Assembly: GCA_035524895.1 (NCBI GenBank)
Contig: DATLFI010000122.1
Coordinates: forward strand, 1-28,337
Length of the DNA stretch: 28,337 nt
DNA from: DATLFI01 sp035524895
Lineage (GTDB): Bacteria > Acidobacteriota > Thermoanaerobaculia > Multivoradales > Multivoraceae
Reading direction: 5' to 3'
The translations under genes were made by a program, and so were the position numbers. A model generated the notes under the pieces. It was given only the letters and a program-made list of their open reading frames with translations. It searched no databases and was not told the origin of the DNA. Below are positions 9,441-15,930 of the stretch, one piece after another; within the stretch, counting starts at the first letter, position 1; the number at the start of each line of letters is the position of its first letter.

Positions 9441-10163
9441 CTAGGCAACGACGTCGGCAGGGAAGCGTAGCCGCACACCGGCCCCGTTGCCGCCGCCGCG
9501 GCCCTTGGCGATTTCGCCGCCACAGCGGCGCAGGAGCGCTTCGACGACCGCGAGGTCCACGGGAGCCCAGGGGCGGGTCTCACCGCTGAGCGACGTGCGC
9601 GGCTCCAACACCATCTCCACGCGCTCTTCCTCGAGCGCGCACGAGACCACGATGGCGTCGCCGCTGGACGTGCACTGCAGCACGCTGTAGAACAACAGGA
9701 GCAAGGCTCGCCGCAGGGCCTCGCGCTGCCGCAGCCGGCCGTCCGACTCCAGCTCGATACGCAGCTCGACGCCGCGATGCCGCGCCGCCGTTTGGAGATC
9801 CTGTTCGCACTCCTGGAGCAGCGTGGAGAGAGTCGCGGAGACGGGAGGATCCTGGGGTGCTCCGACCAATCGGAGTAGGCCGTTCAGCCCAGCCGTGAGG
9901 CGGCCGACCTCGCGATCGAGAGCCTCCACCGAGCGGCGCAAGCGCTCCGCAGCAGGCGCAGGCTCGACACCGGCGGCGTACCGACGGAGCAACTCGAGGT
10001 GCAAGGTGAGGGCGTTGAGCGGTCCCCGCAGATCGTGCGCGAGCGTAGGCTCGAGCCCCTCCAGCAGGTGACACCAAGCGGCGGCCTCGCGCTCGGCTTC
10101 CTGACCCGCCGTCGCTCGCGAGACGGGTCGAGATGTCTCCGATAGATCGCTCGCAAGTGACAT
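9441..10163 (-). CDS. Small soluble histidine-kinase-like protein with degenerate ATPase domain
   Basis: 240-residue protein without membrane segments or a sensor domain. Residues 38-60 hold a HisKA H-box, LAHDLRGPLNALTLHLELL, with phospho-acceptor candidate His43, followed by a helical dimerisation hairpin to about 110. The C-terminal part has the outline of an HATPase_c domain (VDLAVVEALLRRCGGEI, then VRLRFPADVVA at the end). However, the N-box Asn is missing (LLLFYSVLQ) and there is no DxGxG at the G1 position (VEMVLEPR). It could be a pseudokinase, a phosphotransfer protein, or a kinase with a divergent ATP site. ATG at 10163 is preceded by a GGGGGG run. The NtrC-type regulator follows on the same strand and is the likely partner. 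A sigma-54 promoter match lies upstream. Confidence 0.72.
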   Translation of the reverse strand: MSLASDLSETSRPVSRATAGQEAEREAAAWCHLLEGLEPTLAHDLRGPLNALTLHLELLRRYAAGVEPAPAAERLRRSVEALDREVGRLTAGLNGLLRLVGAPQDPPVSATLSTLLQECEQDLQTAARHRGVELRIELESDGRLRQREALRRALLLLFYSVLQCTSSGDAIVVSCALEEERVEMVLEPRTSLSGETRPWAPVDLAVVEALLRRCGGEIAKGRGGGNGAGVRLRFPADVVA

Positions 10164-10212
10164 TGCTGACGCCCCCCTCCAGTGGCAAGGACACGTAAAG
10201 GAAAGAGGAAAG

Positions 10213-10228
10213 AGCAAGCCCCGTGCCG
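10213..10228 (-). promoter_or_regulatory. Putative sigma-54 (-24/-12) promoter for the kinase-regulator pair
   Basis: On the minus strand the sequence CGGCACGGGGCTTGCT matches the sigma-54 consensus TGGCACRNNNNTTGCW. Only the first base differs, and the GG (-24) and GC (-12) dinucleotides are exactly ten bases apart. Initiation would fall about 40 bases before the kinase ATG at 10163. Since the operon encodes a sigma-54 activator, autoregulation is plausible. No experiment or promoter scan supports it here. Confidence 0.6.
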
Positions 10229-10418
10229 TTTTGGACGGGACTCCGGTCCGCCGACCCATACCTTGCCGCATACCGCTCTGGAGGTCCACCCGTCGACGGG
10301 GCCTGTGCATCGGCAAAGGCTTCCACAAGGTAAGGCAAGATTGACCGATTCGACTCGGCCTGGCCCACCCGAGCTCGCAGCGTCGCTGCCACGTCCAGAA
10401 CTCCCGAGGGAGGACAGC

Positions 10419-11351
10419 ATGTTTCCCGTGCTTCGTATCCTGTTCCCGTACGACTTTACCGATGTCGGCCGGGCTACCTTGCCCTACGCAGCGGAGCTGG
10501 CCAGGTCCCTCGACGCGGAGCTTCACCTCCTCCACGCGCTCCACTACCCGGGCCTGCTCGACGCCGAGCTGGCGTCGGAGGAGGGTGACCTTGGCGCCAC
10601 CTTCGACCTGCTGCACACCCGGGCGGGGAAAGAGCTGTCGGTGGCCGCCAGCAAGCTGGGATCCGGCGCCCCGGGTGCAGAGGGGCTGGTCCGCACCTGC
10701 CATGTCGCGGTGCATCGCCCGCCCGCGACCGCGATCCTCGATCATGCGAGGGAGCACCAGATCGACCTCGTGGTCATGGCCACCCACGGCAGGCGCGGTA
10801 TCGGACGGGTGGTGCTGGGCAGCGTCACCTCGGAGGTCGTGCGGGCCAGCCACGTGCCGGTGCTAGTACTGCGCGATCCAGCGAGTGCGAAGGCCTGGAC
10901 CGGGCTGGAGCGGATCCTGGTACCGCATGACACGTCCGAGCACTCGCAACGCGCTTTGGCCGTCGCCAAGGAGCTCGCTGCCTGGTCGGGAGCGGGGCTC
11001 GATCTGCTCCACGTGCTGCCGGATCCGGTGATGCCGACCTTCTACGGCACCTCGGTCGCCGCCATCTACGATACCCACCGTGGCCCGCTGCGCGAGGAGA
11101 CACTGAAGGAGCTCGAGCGACTCCAGGCCGCGGCGCCGGGCGAGGCGGTGCCGTTCCGATGCCACGTGCGGAACGGCGACCCTTCACGCGAGATCCTCGC
11201 GGCAGCAGGCGAGCTCGAGAGCGACCTGGTGTTGCTGTCGTCCCACGGCCTTACCGGTCTCGACAGGCTGCTGCTCGGCAGCGTGGCCGAGCGCTTGATA
11301 CGGGCCTGCGTCACGCCGGTGCTCGTGGTCAGACCCTCGCCAGCCGACTGA
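10419..11351 (+). CDS. Tandem universal stress protein (two UspA domains)
   Basis: 310-residue cytoplasmic protein made of two fused UspA domains. Domain 1 covers about residues 1-148 (start RILFPYDFTDVGRATLPYA) and domain 2 about 156-306 (ERILVPHDTSEHSQRALAVA). Each retains the nucleotide-binding end HG-9X-GS (THGRRGIGRVVLGS and SHGLTGLDRLLLGS) followed by a PVLVLR or PVLVVR strand. The first Gly of the G-2X-G-9X-G(S/T) motif is Ala or Ser, as in many family members. ATP binding is therefore likely but not certain. ATG at 10419 has a strong GAGGGAGGA site. Transcription is divergent from the kinase-regulator pair over a 255-base gap, so a shared stress regulon is possible. I found no GG-N10-GC sigma-54 site facing this gene. 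Confidence 0.92.
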   Translation: MFPVLRILFPYDFTDVGRATLPYAAELARSLDAELHLLHALHYPGLLDAELASEEGDLGATFDLLHTRAGKELSVAASKLGSGAPGAEGLVRTCHVAVHRPPATAILDHAREHQIDLVVMATHGRRGIGRVVLGSVTSEVVRASHVPVLVLRDPASAKAWTGLERILVPHDTSEHSQRALAVAKELAAWSGAGLDLLHVLPDPVMPTFYGTSVAAIYDTHRGPLREETLKELERLQAAAPGEAVPFRCHVRNGDPSREILAAAGELESDLVLLSSHGLTGLDRLLLGSVAERLIRACVTPVLVVRPSPAD

Positions 11352-11434
11352 GCGGGGGCGGAACGGGAAGGGCGCGATATCGGCACAGTGTGGCAATCGC
11401 GGTACACTCCCATCCTCCAAGGAGGAACGGACAA

Positions 11435-11668
11435 ATGAAGATGCGACTTCGAGATCTGTTGGCTATGGGCGTCGTCGGCGCGGTACTCCTGTTGCCCCTG
11501 GCAGGCTGCCAGGAGAAGAGCACCGGCGAGGAGGTCAGGGAGGCGGCGGAGGCGGTGGGAGACGAGATCGGTGACGCAGCCGAGAGCGCCGTCGACGCCG
11601 TCGGAGAGGTCGTCGACGATACCGCTGAAGCGGTAGAGGACGTGGTCGAGGGCGACGACGGCCAATAG
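11435..11668 (+). CDS. Small acidic lipoprotein
   Basis: 77-residue lipoprotein. A basic start (KMRLR) and hydrophobic core (LLAMGVVGAVLLLPLAGC) end in a lipobox LAGC, with the lipidated Cys at residue 25. The mature part is strongly acidic and alanine/valine-rich, with repeated heptad-like units (EAVGDEIGDAAESAVDAVGE, then VDDTAEAVEDVVEG). This suggests an amphipathic helix lying on the membrane or in the periplasm. Function unknown; small stress-linked lipoproteins with similar composition exist, but no family signature is visible. ATG at 11435 has an AAGGAGGAA site. It sits 83 bases behind the universal stress protein, possibly co-transcribed, and is followed by a strong inverted repeat. 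Confidence 0.82.
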   Translation: MKMRLRDLLAMGVVGAVLLLPLAGCQEKSTGEEVREAAEAVGDEIGDAAESAVDAVGEVVDDTAEAVEDVVEGDDGQ

Positions 11669-11706
11669 TCTCTCGCGCTCGATCGACCCTTAGATCATCC
11701 TTGATG

Positions 11707-11744
11707 GCGAGCGCACGCATAACGCGCGATATGCGTGCGCTCGC
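11707..11744. repeat. Perfect 14-bp inverted repeat with 10-base loop
   Basis: GCGAGCGCACGCAT (11707-11720) is exactly complementary to ATGCGTGCGCTCGC (11731-11744) around a 10-base loop. It lies 39 bases behind the lipoprotein stop and before the peptidoglycan glycosyltransferase. It could be a terminator, but no T-run follows (TTCCCTCCC). An operator for a dimeric regulator or an mRNA-stabilising hairpin is equally possible. Confidence 0.6.
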
Positions 11745-11815
11745 TTCCCTCCCGAAGGGGACGCCGCCTACGGCGCTTCCGCCGGGGTCTGTCTGCTCGC
11801 TGCGGATCGAAGCTC

Positions 11816-12499
11816 TTGAAGCGCTTGCTGCTCGTGGCCTCGGTGCTCGTCGCCGCAGCCCTGGGCTGGATGGCCTGGGAGGCATGGCGCTGGCCCGACG
11901 TGGCCGCACTGGTGCCGAACGCGCCGAAGACGACCGCGTCGATCGAGACCCGCCGCGGACGCGGCGAGCCGGTCGACTGGCGTCCGGTGCCCTACGCAGC
12001 GATCTCGGACGAGCTCAAGCGCGCCGTGCTCGTCGCGGAGGACATCGACTTCTTCTCGCACGGAGGGTTCGCGACCGACGAGCTCCGGACCGCCATCGAA
12101 GAAGCGGTTCGAGAAGGGCGGCGCCTGCGCGGCGCCTCGACCATCACCCAGCAGCTCGCCAAGAACCTCTGGCTCTCTGCCGACCGCAGTGTGGTGCGCA
12201 AGGCCAAGGAGGCGATCCTCACCGCCGAGCTCGAGCGGCATCTGACCAAGCGCCGCATCCTCGATCTCTATCTCAACGTCGTCGAGTTCGGTCCCGGCCG
12301 CTTTGGCGCCGAAGCCGCCTCACGCCACTACTTCGGTAAGTCCGCTTCCCAGCTCGACGCCTCGGAGGCGGCATCGCTCGCAGCAAGCCTGCCGCACTCG
12401 CAGTGGCACCCCGGCTCCGACAGCCGCGCCTACCGAACCCACCGCGACCGCGTGTTGCGCCGCATGGAAAAGGCGCGGTGGATCGAAAGGGAGCTGTGA
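11816..12499 (+). CDS. mtgA: Monofunctional biosynthetic peptidoglycan transglycosylase (GT51)
   Basis: 227-residue glycosyltransferase-51 enzyme that polymerises lipid II into glycan strands at the periplasmic face. An N-terminal anchor (residues 1-22, LKRLLLVASVLVAAALGWMA) is followed by the GT51 core. This has EDIDFFSHGG with catalytic Glu75, GASTITQQLAKNLWLS near residues 106-121, RKAKEAILTAELERHLTKRRILDLYLN-type sequence (KRRILDLYLNVVEFGPG) and FGAEAASRHYFGKSA. There is no transpeptidase domain, so it is monofunctional. The start is uncertain: TTG at 11816 gives a normal MtgA N-terminus, while the in-frame ATG at 11735 would add 27 arginine-rich residues and would lie inside the preceding inverted repeat. 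The protein is of usual length with the TTG start. Confidence 0.88.
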   Translation: MKRLLLVASVLVAAALGWMAWEAWRWPDVAALVPNAPKTTASIETRRGRGEPVDWRPVPYAAISDELKRAVLVAEDIDFFSHGGFATDELRTAIEEAVREGRRLRGASTITQQLAKNLWLSADRSVVRKAKEAILTAELERHLTKRRILDLYLNVVEFGPGRFGAEAASRHYFGKSASQLDASEAASLAASLPHSQWHPGSDSRAYRTHRDRVLRRMEKARWIEREL

Positions 12500-12514
12500 G
12501 CAGAGCGATTTCTA

Positions 12515-12541
12515 AGAGTTCCGAGAGTTCCGAGAGTTCCG
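12515..12541. repeat. Three perfect tandem copies of a 9-bp unit
   Basis: AGAGTTCCG is repeated three times without gaps in the 112-base gap between the transglycosylase and the dehydrogenase genes. The unit is not a codon repeat of either gene. It may be slippage-prone or a multi-copy binding site; nothing decides between these. Confidence 0.8.
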
Positions 12542-12611
12542 ACGAAATCCGAAGGGACAGGTCGAGACTCCGGCCGGCTACTATTCCGTCTCGGAACGAG
12601 GAGCGGCCGCG

Positions 12612-13313
12612 GTGAGCCCGAAGACCACGATGTCTAGTCTCGAAGGCAAGGTGACGCTGATCACCGGCGCGGGCGGCAACCTCGGTCGCGCGGCGGTCGT
12701 CGCATGCCGGGCGGCAGGTGCGCGACTGGTGCTAGTGGATCGCGACCGCGAGTCGCTCGAGGACCGGTTACGCGAGCTGAATTTCGGCGTAGACGAAGCG
12801 CTGCTGCTCACCACCGACCTGAGCGATCCCAGCGCGACGCGCGCCACCTTCGACGAAGCGCGCGCGCGATGGGGCAGGCTCGACGCGGTCTTCCACCTCG
12901 CGGGAGGGTTCCTGGGCGTCGCGCCGCTGCACGAGACGAGCGACGACGACTACCGGTCCGTCCTCGACCTCAACCTGCATCCCGCGTTCTCGGTCGCCCG
13001 CGCCGCTCTGCCGGCGATGATCGAGCAGAAGAGCGGCGTGCTGGTGTTCATCGCCGCGCGCGCGGGCCTGCGCGCGCCGGGCGGCCTCGCCGCCTACAGT
13101 GCCGCCAAGAGCGGCGTACTGCGTCTCACAGAGAGTCTCGCCGAAGACCTGCGCGGCACCGGGGTGAGGGTGAACAGCCTGCTGCCCGCGGCGATTGCGC
13201 CCGCCGGCTCGACCGGCGGCGAGGGCACGCCGGCCGACGCGATCGCCGACGTGCTGGTGTTCCTCGCCACCGACGCCGCGCGCGCGGTGCACGGCGCGCT
13301 GATCGAGGTGTGA
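12612..13313 (+). CDS. Short-chain dehydrogenase/reductase (SDR family)
   Basis: 233-residue classical SDR with a Rossmann fold. The cofactor motif TGAGGNLG is at residues 19-26, an Asp (LVLVDRDRES) ends beta-2 and suggests NAD(H), and HLAGG replaces the NNAG-type motif. The catalytic YSAAK has Tyr162 and Lys166. The upstream catalytic Ser position appears to be filled by Ala (VFIAARAGLRAPGG), which is unusual and could lower or alter activity. GTG at 12612 was chosen for its GAGGAG site; ATG at 12630 is an alternative. The protein ends right after the last strand (GALIEV), slightly shorter than typical 250-residue SDRs. Substrate cannot be told from sequence. Confidence 0.87.
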   Translation: MSPKTTMSSLEGKVTLITGAGGNLGRAAVVACRAAGARLVLVDRDRESLEDRLRELNFGVDEALLLTTDLSDPSATRATFDEARARWGRLDAVFHLAGGFLGVAPLHETSDDDYRSVLDLNLHPAFSVARAALPAMIEQKSGVLVFIAARAGLRAPGGLAAYSAAKSGVLRLTESLAEDLRGTGVRVNSLLPAAIAPAGSTGGEGTPADAIADVLVFLATDAARAVHGALIEV

Positions 13314-13634
13314 GCTCGGCAGCCCTCGGCACGCCGGCGCCTGGTTTGCGATCGCGGTCGGCGAGCGAGTGATCGCGGCGCTCTCTCGCCCCATCTCGCG
13401 GCGCCAGGCACCGACCCGAGGGCCCATGAGCGGCTACTCCACAGCGCCGAGCGTAGCTGCATCCTGATGCAGTCGCTTCGCACCGGCGTGCCGGTGACCA
13501 CCCGGGTCTTCACCGCTTCCTGAGCTCTGGCGCCGTCCGTCGCTCGTTTCCGACTCCTGGGTTGTCGGGGCTTCCAGCCGCCCAGTCCGGGCGCCGCCTC
13601 CCACGAATCCCTCAGATCTCCAGGAGCTAGAACG
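13314..13634. other. Gene-free region with two tandem short-loop palindromes
   Basis: No supported gene. Two perfect inverted repeats with 2-base loops lie eight bases apart: CTGCATC-CT-GATGCAG (13457-13472) and CACCGGC-GT-GCCGGTG (13481-13496). Their centres are 24 bases apart. They could be operator sites or RNA hairpins in the leader of the FG-GAP gene. The rest shows no recognisable promoter or riboswitch. Confidence 0.5.
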
Positions 13635-15788
13635 ATGCGCGTTTCGAACTTTGGTACCTCTCGAGGACGACGTCCTCGCTGGCAATCGGCGCTGCCCGCT
13701 CTGCGCGGCGCCGCTCTCGCGACCCTGAGCGTTCTCGCCCTGCCGGACAGCTCCCGGGCCCAGCTCACCGTCGAGGGCGCCACCCTCTGGCGTCAGGGCG
13801 CCGGCGGCATGAAGGGCGCTCCGGCGTTCTTCAACGAGCTCGGCAGCCGGGTGGCGACCGGCGACTTCAACGGCGACGGTCGCCTCGACGTCGCGGCGAC
13901 GGCACCCCTGATGGATCTGCTCGGGATCGAGGAGGCTGGTGCGGTGCACGTGGTCTACGGTGGCGCCAACGGACTCGACGCAAACACGCCCGATGACCAG
14001 ATCATCGGTCTGGACCACCTGGGCACGCCAGGGGGCCGCCACCCGTCCGAGCAGTTCGGCCTCGGCGGAGTGACCGTGGGCGACTTCAACGGTGACGGCT
14101 ACGACGATCTCGCCGTCGGCCACCGCGCGTGGGTCGACGGTCTCGAGGCCGCCGGCGTGGTCAACGTCTTCTATGGCTCCGCCAGCTCGCTCGAGGTCGG
14201 CGCGAGCACGCAGACGCTCCACCAGGGCCTCGGGGGCATACCGGGAACGCCCGAGGAGTTCGACCTCTTCGGCAGCTCGCTCACGAGCGGCGACTTCGAC
14301 GGCGACGGCCGCGACGACCTGGCCATCGGTGCCATCAGCGACGGTAAGGGGGCCCCCGGAGCGGAGAGCGCTGGCAGCGTTACCGTGGTCTACGGCTCCG
14401 ACGAGGGCCTCGACCCCGGTCGCTCGCTGATCTGGATCCGCGACCTGGTCGGGGCGCAGACGGGGTTCCCCCAGTTCGGCTTTCGCGTGGCGAGCGGCGA
14501 CTTCGATGGCGACGGCTTCGACGACCTGGTGGCAAGCGATCCGTGGGTGGACGTCGGCGGAGTGGCAGCCACCGGTGCCGTGTTTCTCCGGCGCGGCGGC
14601 ATCGCCGGGCTCGGTCCCGAGCAGGGATTGGTCCCCGGCGAAGCTCCGGTGCCGGTCGAAGCGAGCCCGAGCCTGAACTTTGGCCGTGAGCTCGCGGTCG
14701 GCGACTTCGACGGCGACGGCCGCGACGACCTCGCGATCTCGACCAGAACCCAAGGCCCGGGTCCCGGTGTGGTGCAACCCGGCTCGGTCACAGTGCTCTA
14801 CAGCCGCGAGGGCGGCTTCGAGGCCTCGCTGTCGCAGGTGTTCTCGCCGGCGACCCAAGGCATGCCGGGCGAAGAGGCAGAGCAGTTCGGGTTCGGCGCC
14901 GGGCTCGCGACCGGCGACATCGACGGTGATGGGGCTGACGACTTGGTCGTCGGCGTGCCGTTCCACCACGTCGACGGAGCGGATCGAGCCGGCGCCTTCA
15001 TCGTGCTGCCGGGTGTCGATCCCTCGGGCTGCAAGGCGTCCGACACTGCGCTGTGCCTGCAGGGCGGCCGCTTCCGCGCCGAGGTGACCTTCCAGGCGCC
15101 GGGCGAGGCGCCGAAGGCGGCGCACACCGTTCCGGCGGTGGCTGACGACTCCGGGCTCTTCTGGTTCTTCGAAGAGTCGAACTGGGAGCTCCAGATCAAG
15201 GTGCTCGACGGCTGCGCGATCAACGGCAGCTTCTGGGTGTTCTCGGCCGCCACCACCGACGTCGCCTACACACTCACGGTGACCGACACCGAGACCGGCG
15301 ACGTGCGCGACTACCCCAGCCCGGCCGGCGCCGCCCAGGCGCTCGCCGACACCGAGGCGTTCGCCACCTGCCTCCCCGGCGACGGAGCACCCGCCGAGCC
15401 GAGCGTGATCCCGCCCGGGCTCTCGGCCGACGCCTGCCCGGAGAACACGGAGGAGCTCTGCCTGCACGGCGGCCGATTCCAGCTCTCCGTCGAGTGGACA
15501 GCCCCAGGTGGCGGGAGCGAGGGTCAGGGAACCGTGGTGCCGTTCGGCACCGCCGACTCGGGTCTGTTCTGGTTCTTCGAGGAGGAGAACTGGGAGCTGC
15601 TGGTGAAGGTCCTCGACGGCTGCGCGCTGAACGGCCACTTCTGGGTGTTCTCCGCGGCCACCACCGATGTCGCGTATCGCCTCCGGGTCTACGACCGCGT
15701 GACCAAGGTCGAGCGGGTCTACGAGAACCCGTCGGGGGTCCTCGCGAAGGCGGTTACGGATACGGAGGCGTTTGCGGGCTGCCAGTAG
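13635..15788 (+). CDS. Secreted FG-GAP repeat protein with two C-terminal SGLFWFF-type repeats
   Basis: 717-residue exported protein. A long signal peptide ends near residue 42 (SSRAQ). Six FG-GAP/integrin-alpha-like blades follow, each with a calcium-binding DxDGDG loop: DFNGDGRLD near 77, DFNGDGYDD near 151, DFDGDGRDD near 218, DFDGDGFDD near 288, DFDGDGRDD near 356 and DIDGDGADD near 427. They probably form a beta-propeller. Two copies of a separate domain of about 110 residues close the protein (about 472-580 and 608-717). Both contain LCLxGGRF, DSGLFWFFEE, WELxxKVLDGC, NGxFWVFSAATTDVAY and a DTEAFAxC end. I associate this C-terminal domain with extracellular Acidobacteriota proteins; its function is not known to me. 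ATG at 13635 has an AGGAG site nine bases upstream. Likely surface-exposed or secreted, adhesive or binding. Confidence 0.88.
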   Translation: MRVSNFGTSRGRRPRWQSALPALRGAALATLSVLALPDSSRAQLTVEGATLWRQGAGGMKGAPAFFNELGSRVATGDFNGDGRLDVAATAPLMDLLGIEEAGAVHVVYGGANGLDANTPDDQIIGLDHLGTPGGRHPSEQFGLGGVTVGDFNGDGYDDLAVGHRAWVDGLEAAGVVNVFYGSASSLEVGASTQTLHQGLGGIPGTPEEFDLFGSSLTSGDFDGDGRDDLAIGAISDGKGAPGAESAGSVTVVYGSDEGLDPGRSLIWIRDLVGAQTGFPQFGFRVASGDFDGDGFDDLVASDPWVDVGGVAATGAVFLRRGGIAGLGPEQGLVPGEAPVPVEASPSLNFGRELAVGDFDGDGRDDLAISTRTQGPGPGVVQPGSVTVLYSREGGFEASLSQVFSPATQGMPGEEAEQFGFGAGLATGDIDGDGADDLVVGVPFHHVDGADRAGAFIVLPGVDPSGCKASDTALCLQGGRFRAEVTFQAPGEAPKAAHTVPAVADDSGLFWFFEESNWELQIKVLDGCAINGSFWVFSAATTDVAYTLTVTDTETGDVRDYPSPAGAAQALADTEAFATCLPGDGAPAEPSVIPPGLSADACPENTEELCLHGGRFQLSVEWTAPGGGSEGQGTVVPFGTADSGLFWFFEEENWELLVKVLDGCALNGHFWVFSAATTDVAYRLRVYDRVTKVERVYENPSGVLAKAVTDTEAFAGCQ

Positions 15789-15833
15789 GATCGTCGGGGC
15801 GGGTGGAGCGCGAGTGCCTCGGTTACTCGTCGT

Positions 15834-15862
15834 CCCCAGTCGGCGGAACGAGCCGGCTGGGG
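15834..15862 (+). terminator. Candidate hairpin terminator behind the FG-GAP gene
   Basis: CCCCAGTCGGC pairs with GCCGGCTGGGG around a 7-base loop, giving an 11-bp stem with a single T-G wobble, 46 bases after the stop. No T-run follows, so it would be a weak or factor-assisted terminator. Confidence 0.4.
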
Positions 15863-15930
15863 GCCCTTGGCCTCCAGCGTGATGCTCGTCCTCGCGATGG
15901 AGACGCCCGCGGCCACTGCGCGGCCTGGGC

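Noticed and set aside
10164..10418. A second sigma-54 promoter facing the universal stress gene
   Set aside because: I checked the plus strand for GG-N10-GC with flanking consensus bases and found none.
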